The notes under the pieces are model-generated. The model had not been told where the DNA came from. It searched no databases and saw only the letters and a program-made list of their open reading frames with translations. A program made the translations under genes and the position numbers. Below, piece by piece: positions 36,696-45,615 of a stretch of DNA of 64,000 nt (position 1 is its first letter; every line of letters begins with the position of its first letter). Source of the stretch: Glaciecola sp964446865 (GTDB lineage: Bacteria > Pseudomonadota > Gammaproteobacteria > Enterobacterales > Alteromonadaceae); contig CAYURD010000006.1 in the NCBI GenBank assembly GCA_964446865.1, forward strand, positions 1 to 64,000. Direction: 5' to 3'.

Positions 36696-38618
36696 TTAAT
36701 CCATATACCTATGCCACCACATCTCAAACATCAACATAGACCACAGTATGGCACTGTGGTCATGTCGACCGCTTTGATGCTCTTGCCAAATGCTCTTCAC
36801 TTTGTTCACCTCAAAGATTTCCCCTAAACCCTTAACGTCTTGAATTAAATAACGTTGAGCAATATCTTTAATTTCTTGCCTAAACCACTGCGCTAAAGGC
36901 ACCGAGAAGCCCATTTTTTTGCGGTATAAAATATCATCACTTAATAAGGGTTTAAATGCTTCTTTAAGCGCGTATTTCTTCTCTTTGTCTCTAAATTTCA
37001 AATTTGAGGGCAGGGTGGCCGAGTATTCTATAATTTCTTTATCTAAAATAGGCGCGCGCACTTCAAGCGAATTTGCCATGCTCATCCTATCAACTTTAAC
37101 CAAAATACCGCCAGTTAAATACGTTTTCATATCGGTGTACAGTATTTTACTAACATGATCGGGACCATCGGCCTGTTTATAAAAGTCGGTGGTAATTGTC
37201 GACGGGTGATAATCCCCCAATTTGGCACTTACCGCAGGTTTAACGAGCGCTTGCCATTGTTCATCATTCATCTGTGAATTAGTAATATAAAACCCCATTT
37301 CAGGGCTCACACTTAAGCTCGTAAATAGGCTTTTTGCGCGTTTGAAAGGCGTTAGTTTAATTGCCCCGCACACCGACGCTAAGCCCGGGAAAATATGCTC
37401 TCGGATCCAATCAGGAAACTTTTCTCTTAATTGGTTTTCAATATGATCACTGGTATATTTTTCGTAGCCTGCAAATACTTCATCACCGCCATCTCCGGCA
37501 ATTGCCACTGTCACCTCTTTTCGCGCTAATTCCGATACAAAAAAGGTAGGTACTAAAGACGGATCGGCAAAGGGCTCGTCAAAAAAGCTAACGATGTGCT
37601 CTAGCGTATCTGCAACATTTTGATGCACTAACAATTCATGATGCTCTGTTTTGTATTGCTCGGCAACAGCTTTTGCAAACTCAGCTTCGTTGTACTTTTT
37701 GTTATCAAAGGCAATGGTACAGGTTTTAATGGGCTTGTCTGACAAGCCAGACATAGTGGCCACTACACCACTTGAATCAACACCGCCACTCAAAAAGGCG
37801 CCAAGGGGCACGTCACTAATCATTCTGCGTTTGGTGGTAGCTTTAATTTTATCTTGTAGTTGACTAATGGATTCGGCTTCGCTTTGTGAACTTTGTTTTG
37901 CAAAGCTTAAGGTCCAGTACTCTTCAATGCTTGTTTGCCCATCTTTGATAAGCATAAAATGCGCTGGCGGCAGCTTGTGGATATGTGTAAATATGCTTTT
38001 AGGATCGGGGACATATTGATAAGCAAAAAAATCATAAGCGGCGTCAAGTCGTAGCTCTTTTTTAATATCTGGCAGGGCTAGTATTGCTTTGATTTCAGAG
38101 GCAAAACAGAAACGCGAAGGCTCAGCAGGATCTGAATAATAATATAAAGGTTTTTTGCCAAGACGGTCGCGCGCAATAAATAATTGTTTTTCTTGCTTGT
38201 CCCAAAGTGCAAATGCAAACATGCCGTTTAGTTTATCGAGACATTTAACGCCTTCACGCTCATATAGCTTAATAATAACTTCGGTATCGGTACCTGTGGC
38301 AAACACAACACCATCTTTTTCTAATTGCGCTTTTAAGTCTAAAAAGTTATAAATCTCGCCATTAAACACAATGACGACGTTCTCGTCAGTCGAAAACATG
38401 GGCTGATTACCCGCGACCGATAAGTCTAATATACTTAATCGTCGATGGCTTAAGCCCACAAAGTCATCCAAATATTCACCATGTGCATCTGGACCGCGAT
38501 GAGCAATCGCATTTCCCATCTCAATGAGGTGCTTTTTAGTTAATTGGTTCGCCTCAGTGGTATCTGACGATGTTGTAAGGTCGCTTTTATGATGTAAAAA
38601 GCCAGCAATCCCGCACAT
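36696..38618 (-). CDS. Exosortase A-associated asparagine synthase-like amidotransferase
   Basis: This 640-residue class II glutamine amidotransferase/asparagine synthetase B-type protein has catalytic Cys2 (MCGIAGF) and AHRGPD near 39-44. VFNGEIYNF follows near 84-92, and the ATP pyrophosphatase P-loop SGGVDSS is at 277-283. Members in exosortase A loci (TIGR03108-like) are thought to amidate a sugar carboxyl or another component of the polysaccharide rather than make free asparagine. Its place between FemAB-like and GT4 genes, 2-7 bases from each, supports that reading. A uronic acid source would fit the epimerase at 53928. Confidence 0.9.
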   Translation of the reverse strand: MCGIAGFLHHKSDLTTSSDTTEANQLTKKHLIEMGNAIAHRGPDAHGEYLDDFVGLSHRRLSILDLSVAGNQPMFSTDENVVIVFNGEIYNFLDLKAQLEKDGVVFATGTDTEVIIKLYEREGVKCLDKLNGMFAFALWDKQEKQLFIARDRLGKKPLYYYSDPAEPSRFCFASEIKAILALPDIKKELRLDAAYDFFAYQYVPDPKSIFTHIHKLPPAHFMLIKDGQTSIEEYWTLSFAKQSSQSEAESISQLQDKIKATTKRRMISDVPLGAFLSGGVDSSGVVATMSGLSDKPIKTCTIAFDNKKYNEAEFAKAVAEQYKTEHHELLVHQNVADTLEHIVSFFDEPFADPSLVPTFFVSELARKEVTVAIAGDGGDEVFAGYEKYTSDHIENQLREKFPDWIREHIFPGLASVCGAIKLTPFKRAKSLFTSLSVSPEMGFYITNSQMNDEQWQALVKPAVSAKLGDYHPSTITTDFYKQADGPDHVSKILYTDMKTYLTGGILVKVDRMSMANSLEVRAPILDKEIIEYSATLPSNLKFRDKEKKYALKEAFKPLLSDDILYRKKMGFSVPLAQWFRQEIKDIAQRYLIQDVKGLGEIFEVNKVKSIWQEHQSGRHDHSAILWSMLMFEMWWHRYMD

Positions 38619-38625
38619 AGGTCCC

Positions 38626-39726
38626 CTATAAACTTATATATTTACGAATTTTAGGCCCAATTGCCGTGGTGACGCCTAGTGGCATCTTTTGCCATATGTT
38701 TTCAATTTTAGCGCGCAAAGCAGATTTATCAGATGTTTTTTCTGCCTGCAGTTTGTCGTCTACCAATGATTCCCATTGCAAAGCAACGGGTAATGCTCCC
38801 CACTGTTTTTTAAATCGATACGTGCCTTCATTATAGCCAGAGCGTCCAAAATCAAAATTGCGGATACCACGCTCTATAACTTGCGCTAGTACTTCCCAAT
38901 ATAAAAGCATATTTGGTGCCAATTTGTTATGGCTACGCAAAGTACTCGCCCATGGAATAACGGCTTTATGCTGGGTATGAATGACAATGCCACCGCCAAT
39001 GCATTTATCGTCAATGTCGACCAAGACTAAAAATGCTTGCTCATCGTAACTGGCAAATATTTGTGTAAACCAATCTTTTGCGTGCACAGGTGACCCTAAA
39101 TCACGCATATTTGTGGCAAAAACCTCGTAAAATTCATCAATGTCTGATGCGCTAGGTTTTGCGACAACTCGTGCTTTAACCCCGTTTTTACTTGCTTTTT
39201 TGATTTGGCTTCGTAATTTTGGTTTAAAACTCTTCATCTGCGCATCAACATCATCAAGAAGCGAATAAATCATCCTGACTTTCGTGCCATCAGCAATGTT
39301 TTCACCAGAAGCTTTGTCGCCTGTAGCTTCTGGAGAAGAATTTTCAGATATGTTTGCATTGTTGGTCATAGTTTCTGTGATTGTGTCTCGAAATTCGAAT
39401 TCGCAAGCGTGTTTAAGCGCATAGTCCACAACAGCATTTTTGAGTGCGCTTGATGCCTCGTTACTAAGCGCCAATATTCCACCTAAGTCACAATAGGGTA
39501 GTGAGCAAATTAGTTTTTTACCTTTAAGCGTTTTCATCAGTACAGCGGGCATCACAGCAGTGATTTCACCGTTTTGTTTTAATCCAAAGTACAGACTGTC
39601 AAAGCCATATGCTTTTTCAACGGCTTTACCCCACGCCATGTTGTGATAAGCGTTCGCGTCGTTATGTGCATCCACAAATTGTTGATATAAGTGGATGTCA
39701 GATGAACTAAACTGGTGTAATGTCAT
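38626..39726 (-). CDS. XrtA-associated FemAB-like protein
   Basis: This 366-residue protein has a GNAT-like fold of the FemAB/methicillin-resistance type. The end has FDFGRSGYNEGTYRFKKQWGA near 309-329, the conserved block of the exosortase-associated FemAB family (TIGR03019-like). KPKLRSQIKKASKNG near 166-180 matches the substrate-side helix. FemAB enzymes transfer amino acids from aminoacyl-tRNA, so an aminoacyl decoration of the polysaccharide is possible but not shown. A low-complexity insert of acidic and serine residues lies near 117-145. It overlaps the deacetylase-like gene by 4 bases. Confidence 0.85.
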   Translation of the reverse strand: MTLHQFSSSDIHLYQQFVDAHNDANAYHNMAWGKAVEKAYGFDSLYFGLKQNGEITAVMPAVLMKTLKGKKLICSLPYCDLGGILALSNEASSALKNAVVDYALKHACEFEFRDTITETMTNNANISENSSPEATGDKASGENIADGTKVRMIYSLLDDVDAQMKSFKPKLRSQIKKASKNGVKARVVAKPSASDIDEFYEVFATNMRDLGSPVHAKDWFTQIFASYDEQAFLVLVDIDDKCIGGGIVIHTQHKAVIPWASTLRSHNKLAPNMLLYWEVLAQVIERGIRNFDFGRSGYNEGTYRFKKQWGALPVALQWESLVDDKLQAEKTSDKSALRAKIENIWQKMPLGVTTAIGPKIRKYISL

Positions 39727-40727
39727 AAGGCAATCTGGTCTTGATTATTACTTAAATGGATTTTGTATTCACTCGGCGTCATAAACTGCACATGATAGCG
39801 TTGCTGCAAATGAGCAAGTACTTTTGAAATACGTTTGACGATAAGCTCATAGGCATTGTCGGTTTTAAAAAAGCCCGTGCTATTGGTAATTAAATTGGAA
39901 GAATGAAAGAACATGTGCAAGCAGTTATGACCACTTTTAATGGATGCTTCGGCCAGTTGGATCATGCTTGTTGTGTCTGACACTTCTGGGCTTAGATAGA
40001 TTTTTTTGAGTAAGTTTGTATGCCACAACAACGCGGTTATCTTACACGTTTGTAACAAAGGATGCTGCGTGGCGTCATGTATCTTTGCTGAGCGCTGAAA
40101 TGGCGTGCGATTAAAGCCGACGGTGACCGGCAATTCGATGATATTTCGTTGTTGGCCTTTTGTCAGTACGTTTTGAGTATCCGGCCAGTAGGGGATTAGT
40201 GGCGAGCCATAACAATCAAAATAGTTGTTTTTATAAAAGGGATACACGCTTGAGTCAATATCAAACCCGCGCGTATACAACAAATGCATAATGTCTTCAG
40301 AAATTCCCCAGCGACCTGTGCGAAAGGCTTTTGGTTGGTACGATAAGTTATCTTTAAACATTGTCATTAAAGCATCGAGTTTTTGTTCAACTTGCTCAAT
40401 TGGCAAATTCACAACATGGGAGTTACTCTCGGTCGGTTTACCAAAATACGGTGGATTTGCCCAAGGATGAAGATGTGCGCCAAGTTCGCATGTTGAACGC
40501 TCGACAGATTGCATGAATGCAGTTTGTTTTGATAGTAACGCAGCGGCGGGATAATCAACAAAGTAACAAGGGCGAATGCCATTGCCTTCACAGTATTGCT
40601 GAAAATCGGGTAACCTTTGAAGATTCTCGACAGAAAAGTCTGATTCAGGAAATTCGCCCTCCCAATCCCACTCCTCTTCTGTATCAACACTTAGCAAAAA
40701 CGTGATTTGCTTTTTGTTTTGCATCAA
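39723..40727 (-). CDS. Second polysaccharide deacetylase-like protein
   Basis: The 334-residue NodB-fold protein resembles WalW-type deacetylases. LLSVDTEEEWDW near 11-22 supplies the acidic residues and GAHLHPWANPP near 82-92 the metal histidines. FRTGRWGIS near 133-141 and FFHSSNL near 257-263 follow as later blocks. It has no signal peptide, so it may act on a cytoplasmic precursor. It differs from the TIGR03006-like deacetylase at 20040, with different spacing and motif residues. It is overlapped by 4 bases on both sides. Confidence 0.75.
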   Translation of the reverse strand: MMQNKKQITFLLSVDTEEEWDWEGEFPESDFSVENLQRLPDFQQYCEGNGIRPCYFVDYPAAALLSKQTAFMQSVERSTCELGAHLHPWANPPYFGKPTESNSHVVNLPIEQVEQKLDALMTMFKDNLSYQPKAFRTGRWGISEDIMHLLYTRGFDIDSSVYPFYKNNYFDCYGSPLIPYWPDTQNVLTKGQQRNIIELPVTVGFNRTPFQRSAKIHDATQHPLLQTCKITALLWHTNLLKKIYLSPEVSDTTSMIQLAEASIKSGHNCLHMFFHSSNLITNSTGFFKTDNAYELIVKRISKVLAHLQQRYHVQFMTPSEYKIHLSNNQDQIAL

Positions 40728-41890
40728 ACATGTCCCTTATGTTTGTCGTCCAACAGTTGCGTGAAAAGACTTAAATACTCGGCCGCCATGCGACTCGCTG
40801 CATAGTGTTCGTTGACATAGCTAATGGCATTTTTCCCTAAAGTTAAAGCATGTTTAGGCTTATCATAAACTTCCAAGAAAAGCGTTTCCAGTGTTTGCTT
40901 ATCGTGAAGAGGTGCAAGTAAACCCGTCTCGTTGTGGGTTATTAGCTGATCTACTCCATCTATATCGTACGACACCACGGGTATTCCCATTGCACAAGCT
41001 TCCATTAAACACCTAGGAATACCTTCTAGGGTTGAGGTCATGGCAAAAATATCAAAGCTTTTTAAATAGGCTAATCGGTCATCCCTGTAGCCTAAAAAGT
41101 GAATGTCATCTTTTGACGAAAGCGTTTGTGTGTATTGCTCTAACATTTCTCTTTCGTCGCCGTCACCTAGCATTACTAATTCTACATCTTGGCGCTTATT
41201 GTGCACTTCTGTAAACACATCTAGTAGGTGCTTGATGTTTTTTCGACTTATCATTTGTCCAATAAAACCGACTCTAAATTTTGTTTTTGGATTGGCCGGT
41301 AAGTTATCTCGAGCATGCTCAACTTCGCTTAAATCGACACCGTTTNNNNNNNNNNATTCAAGAGTAGGCTGTTTAACGCCAAATTTTTTGACATCTTCCA
41401 TAAGCGCTGGTGATAAAGGCACAACTTTGTCGGCAAATCGCATTGCCTGACAGCCAAGCCAAATAAAGGCTCTGAGTTTAAAGTCAGCTGCGTTTTCAAA
41501 CCCATGGGGCGTCACAACAACAGGAATGCCTGCTTTTTTGGCTGCCATTACGCCTAAAATATCAGATTTGTAACCGTGCGTATGGATAATATCAATGTTG
41601 TGGGTGTTTATGTGCTCGGCTAGCTTGCCCACTACCGAGTAATCAAATTTGTTAGCCATAGGAAGTGCATAGGCTTCTCCGCAATCACGCTTAAAGTGCT
41701 TTACAAGCTCTAAATCTTGGGAGTTTTGCTCATCGGTTACTGCTAATGAATATACGCAGTCGGCTTTGTCGGTATTATTACAAAGGGCAAGTATCCAACG
41801 TTCGGCACCATAAAATCCAGTAGAGCAAATAAATTGTAAGACATTTAACGGTCGCTTTGATGGCCTGTTTTGCTGCCGATTTTCGCTCAT
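40724..41890 (-). CDS. Family 4 glycosyltransferase (interrupted by assembly gap)
   Basis: The GT-B enzyme of about 388 residues opens NVLQFICSTGFYGAERWILAL. IDIIHTHGYKSDILG lies near 97-111 and GFIGQMISRKNIKHLLD near 207-223. The donor EX7E region is STLEGIPRCLMEACAMGIP near 288-306. Ten N at 41346-41355 fall in the linker before NGVDLSEVE. The frame continues across them, so the gene is treated as intact. In related enzymes about three residues separate the equivalent positions; here the gap allows four, so the true gap may be 7 bases. The function is addition of one sugar in the cytoplasm. Confidence 0.82.
   Translation of the reverse strand: MSENRQQNRPSKRPLNVLQFICSTGFYGAERWILALCNNTDKADCVYSLAVTDEQNSQDLELVKHFKRDCGEAYALPMANKFDYSVVGKLAEHINTHNIDIIHTHGYKSDILGVMAAKKAGIPVVVTPHGFENAADFKLRAFIWLGCQAMRFADKVVPLSPALMEDVKKFGVKQPTLEXXXXNGVDLSEVEHARDNLPANPKTKFRVGFIGQMISRKNIKHLLDVFTEVHNKRQDVELVMLGDGDEREMLEQYTQTLSSKDDIHFLGYRDDRLAYLKSFDIFAMTSTLEGIPRCLMEACAMGIPVVSYDIDGVDQLITHNETGLLAPLHDKQTLETLFLEVYDKPKHALTLGKNAISYVNEHYAASRMAAEYLSLFTQLLDDKHKGHV
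41346..41355. other. Assembly gap of ten N
   Basis: Ten ambiguous bases form a typical fixed-length scaffold join. The reading frame of the GT4 gene is the same on both sides, so the true number of missing bases is congruent to 10 modulo 3 unless there is a real frameshift. Confidence 0.97.
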
Positions 41891-42852
41891 TGTTTAAATA
41901 CACCTGAATCAAGAGTTTTAATGGCCCCAAATACAGTGCCGATTGTTCTAGCTGGAAAGTATAAGCTATAAAAGGCGACTATCGCGAATAAACTAGGACA
42001 CCTTTGTCGTTTTTTAAATAACCTAAGGCTATAGACAAGTAAAATAAAGCTGCTGCCGAGTATAGCTAAATAAGCTAGCGCATAAAAACTGAGTATGACA
42101 GCGATTAAAAACACAAGTAAGCCGCCGGTAAATAAAGGAGGCGCAATAAAGCTAGGTACTTCAGACATGGGAACTTTTCTGCCTTTTATTGAGGCCAAAT
42201 TAGACTGACCACGCCAAACTTCTTTTTTCGCCATGGGCCAAAATGCTTTATCTTCGCCTAAATGAACATATTGTGCCTGACTAGTATAAAATAACTTGCC
42301 AAATTCGCTGACTTTTTGAGTAAATACATAATCTTCACAAGTCACTAGTTCGGGTGGGAAGCCGCCTGTTTTTTCAAAAGTTTCGCGTGACAAACATAAA
42401 TTTCGGCCAGGTAAAAATTCCATTTCACAGTCAATGCTTAGATTGCTTAACAGTACTCTGACATGTTCTAACTGAGTAGGCGAGTCACTCTCTTGTTGAA
42501 TTGCGCTGGCAAGCGCGATGTCTGGTTTGCTCAGTAACTGGGCCATAATTAGCAGCCAATTACTAGATAACGCGATATCTGCATCAATAAATGCAAGGTA
42601 ATCACTTGATACTTTTGCGACACCTATGTTGCGTTGTTCGGATATGGTCACGCTTAAATCGACGCTAATAAACTGAATGTCTAGCGCTTGCTTAAATGCT
42701 AGGATTTCCTCGCTAAAGTGCGCGTTTTTACTAACTACAACCACGCTAACACTGATATCGTGTGTGATAAGTTTGGTAATTGAAACAAGTGTGTCAATTA
42801 ACAATGACTCTCGCCCCATGTGAGGAATAATAAATGCAATGCTGTTCATCAT
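41887..42852 (-). CDS. Family 2 glycosyltransferase with C-terminal membrane helices
   Basis: The 321-residue GT2 protein has IAFIIPHMGRESLLIDTLVSI at about 5-25. The block EQRNIGVAKVSSDYLAFIDADIAL near 72-95 carries the DxD metal motif, and CEDYVFTQKV lies near 177-186. Two hydrophobic helices follow near 239-262 and 265-282, placing it at the inner membrane. Overlaps of 4 bases on each side tie it to the PcRGLX-like gene upstream and the GT4 gene downstream. It probably extends the lipid-linked glycan. Confidence 0.83.
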   Translation of the reverse strand: MMNSIAFIIPHMGRESLLIDTLVSITKLITHDISVSVVVVSKNAHFSEEILAFKQALDIQFISVDLSVTISEQRNIGVAKVSSDYLAFIDADIALSSNWLLIMAQLLSKPDIALASAIQQESDSPTQLEHVRVLLSNLSIDCEMEFLPGRNLCLSRETFEKTGGFPPELVTCEDYVFTQKVSEFGKLFYTSQAQYVHLGEDKAFWPMAKKEVWRGQSNLASIKGRKVPMSEVPSFIAPPLFTGGLLVFLIAVILSFYALAYLAILGSSFILLVYSLRLFKKRQRCPSLFAIVAFYSLYFPARTIGTVFGAIKTLDSGVFKQ

Positions 42853-45572
42853 TTGAATACCCGCTTCACAGCTGGTACGCGTATAACAAGCAATGCGAGT
42901 TCTCTTTTAAATGAATATTGCTTAACAAACCTGAAAAAGCGCGTTAAAAATGACGGGTTTAAAGGCATGTGTTTGACCTTGCTGTCAATTGTCAACGATT
43001 CAGCTTTATTCATGATTAAATCCAAACCAGAAAATTGACTTTTGATGGATTCAGGCGATACCACGTTTTGCATTATAAGGGCTTGTAAGCGAGTGTATAA
43101 AAGCTCGTCACTTTGGCGTAACGTGGGCATTATTTCATCTGATAAATATTTTGCTTTGTCTAACATTTTTTTATCTTGTGTGAGTTCGTACCCGCACCAA
43201 AGTAAATGTAATTTACGCAAATCTTGCGCCGTCCATGTATCATTTGGATATTCTAGTTTGTCTTTATTTGCCAAATAGTGAGTTTCATTGTCAGCCATCC
43301 ATTTTGCATAATGAACAAAAGCGTTTTTGATAGACACCACCCGTTTTATTTGCGCTTTTTCATTGCACACAGAGTTGGCATTTGTACCATCAAGGGCTTG
43401 CTCAGAAACAACGCTAAGGTATCGCGCAACGGCTTGCAAAAAAACAGTATAAAACCACGTCGTTTCAATATCATCAAAATTGCGCTTTGCAATGTCATCA
43501 AGCTCGTTAATGGTGTTTAGTATGACATATTCACTTTTGTGCAAGTAATCAACTTGATTAGTTAACATAAAGCAATCGAGCATTAGATTGAGATAATTTC
43601 CAGTGCCTCGGTCTAGAGGGTATTGATTCGTAAAAACGTTGCGCAATACGCCCGTGCCAAAGCCTAACAGCAATTTATTGGTAAATGGAATACGAAGGTG
43701 ATTCGCATTTTTAATACGCAATACTAAGCCTAATAAAGTGCCATCACCCTCAAATATATGTTGCATCCATTTAAATAGCCCTAAAGTAATATCTTTTGCC
43801 GCGATATTACCCGTTAACAAATAGTAAAACGCTAGGCCAGTACTATAGCAATGGTGAGGGCCTGGTCCGCCACCACTTATATGGTCCATATAGACGTTGG
43901 CTTCTTGATGTTTTGAATAGGTACGATGCGACGCAGTCTCAGCTTTTACATAATGGTCGGTATGCCAAAACATGCCTTGATTGTAATCGGGCTTGTCACC
44001 TTGAGTATGATAAATGTCTATATTCGCAATGTGCTCAAACAACTCATCAGCAAGTTGCTTATATTTTGGATTGCCACATAATAGCCACTTTTTTAGGAAA
44101 CCTAAAAGTGGGTCGTATTGATTATTATAGTGAGAAACAAAAATATCGTCGCCTTTGTAATTAGCGGCTTCATGATCGGCATATAAATCTCCAAAGTTTC
44201 GCCAACCATATTCATCTAAGGTTTCGCGCTTGGCGAGCCAATTTTCGACATCTGCAGTTTGTTTTTCTTCACTGTCTACATTTAACAAAGGATGTTTAGT
44301 AAGATCGCCGCCACAAAATGGTAGTGGATGAAAATGCGCTATGTCATCATCAACCAGTGACTTTGAATCTACTAATTTAATGTTTGGCGTATAAGCAAGT
44401 GCGGCTTCATCAATTCCTTTTGAGCTTGAGAACCAGAGACTGTGTGATTTTATTTCTCCGGCTTGTAGTTCGACTTCACAATCAGTTTTAAGCGAAGCGT
44501 AGTCGATGACGGTGCTTGTATTGCAGGCACTTACACTACTTGGAAATTTTTGCCAAAAATAATCAGGCGAGATAGTTAAGGTCGTTGATTTAATCTGCGT
44601 GGTAATACTGGGAGAAGGGCGCAATATCTCGGTAGTTTGAATATTTTCATTAGCTGTGGTTAAGGTGATAACACCACCTCGTTTGCTCACACCTAGCTTG
44701 TTATGTCTGTCTTTATGGTTGGGACTATCCCAATTTTCGCCGCCACTGCTATGTTGTATCAATTCTATATGGTCAAATGCTTGCTGTGTTTCTTTGGGGG
44801 ATTGATTTGGGTCTAGGTTGATATATTGCTTATCGCTATTATAGTCAAAGCAAACACCAAGTGATGCCAAGTAAACACTACTTTCGTTACCAAGATCCCA
44901 TTTACCACCTTCAGGTACTATTGCGTTGGTATTGTGCAGTCGAAGGTTTAACCTAACACTCGCATCATGATAAAAAATCGAAAAGTCAGCATGCAGCTTT
45001 ACCAAGGTTTGCTTGCCCTTAGGTGACTTGAGCTTGATTGATGCTAGTTGTTTTACATGACAAATCAGCGGATTCTCTTGAGTGTCATATACGACTTCAT
45101 ATTCGGTTTCAATTGCGTCAAAAACATATTCTTGTTCTGCAAACGCGACTGCATTGCTAAGCTGGCTTATTTTTACACTGTCATTGTCAAACAAGCTTAG
45201 CGCACACAAGTGCGTTAAATCGAATTCAAACCTTGTATGTGCTGTATTGATAATGAGTGATTTATCAGTTCTGTTGACCCAATCATGTCGTTTGTCAGCG
45301 TGATGATTAGGGATAACTTGCAGAGACAGCGTTGTGTTTTTGGACATCGCGTTAATTAAGTGAGCTTCAACTAACAACCATTTGATAGATTTGTCGGGCC
45401 ATAGCGCTAGTGACCTAAGCTTGGCATTTATGATATTGCCACTGTCGTCAACAAGATGCAGTGCTTGCGAATTGTAAAATCGTGAAGGTGCTAAAAAAGC
45501 GCTTAATTTACATTTAGCGTGCGCGGGTGTTGGCGAATTAATTTGCAATATAGGCTGCGAATTTTCTGGCAT
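42849..45572 (-). CDS. PcRGLX/YetA-like protein, possible polysaccharide lyase
   Basis: This 907-residue protein resembles PcRGLX/YetA-type proteins (exo-rhamnogalacturonan lyase family). The N-terminal RIFT-barrel-like domain has WPDKSIKWLLVEAHL near 58-72. A beta domain lies in the middle and a helical, probably (alpha/alpha)6-type, domain from about 470, with DHISGGGPGPHHCYSTGLAFYYL near 565-587. There is no obvious signal peptide, which is unusual for a lyase acting outside the cell. In this position it may trim or clear misassembled exopolysaccharide. Catalytic residues cannot be assigned by eye. It overlaps the GT2 gene by 4 bases. Confidence 0.65.
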   Translation of the reverse strand: MPENSQPILQINSPTPAHAKCKLSAFLAPSRFYNSQALHLVDDSGNIINAKLRSLALWPDKSIKWLLVEAHLINAMSKNTTLSLQVIPNHHADKRHDWVNRTDKSLIINTAHTRFEFDLTHLCALSLFDNDSVKISQLSNAVAFAEQEYVFDAIETEYEVVYDTQENPLICHVKQLASIKLKSPKGKQTLVKLHADFSIFYHDASVRLNLRLHNTNAIVPEGGKWDLGNESSVYLASLGVCFDYNSDKQYINLDPNQSPKETQQAFDHIELIQHSSGGENWDSPNHKDRHNKLGVSKRGGVITLTTANENIQTTEILRPSPSITTQIKSTTLTISPDYFWQKFPSSVSACNTSTVIDYASLKTDCEVELQAGEIKSHSLWFSSSKGIDEAALAYTPNIKLVDSKSLVDDDIAHFHPLPFCGGDLTKHPLLNVDSEEKQTADVENWLAKRETLDEYGWRNFGDLYADHEAANYKGDDIFVSHYNNQYDPLLGFLKKWLLCGNPKYKQLADELFEHIANIDIYHTQGDKPDYNQGMFWHTDHYVKAETASHRTYSKHQEANVYMDHISGGGPGPHHCYSTGLAFYYLLTGNIAAKDITLGLFKWMQHIFEGDGTLLGLVLRIKNANHLRIPFTNKLLLGFGTGVLRNVFTNQYPLDRGTGNYLNLMLDCFMLTNQVDYLHKSEYVILNTINELDDIAKRNFDDIETTWFYTVFLQAVARYLSVVSEQALDGTNANSVCNEKAQIKRVVSIKNAFVHYAKWMADNETHYLANKDKLEYPNDTWTAQDLRKLHLLWCGYELTQDKKMLDKAKYLSDEIMPTLRQSDELLYTRLQALIMQNVVSPESIKSQFSGLDLIMNKAESLTIDSKVKHMPLNPSFLTRFFRFVKQYSFKRELALLVIRVPAVKRVFK

Positions 45573-45615
45573 ATAAATGGTTTTACACTCTTTACGCTAT
45601 TTTTGGGGGAGTAAG

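Noticed and set aside
41346..41355. Frameshift in the GT4 gene
   Set aside because: The frame is the same on both sides of the gap and the protein motifs continue, so a pseudogene call is not supported.
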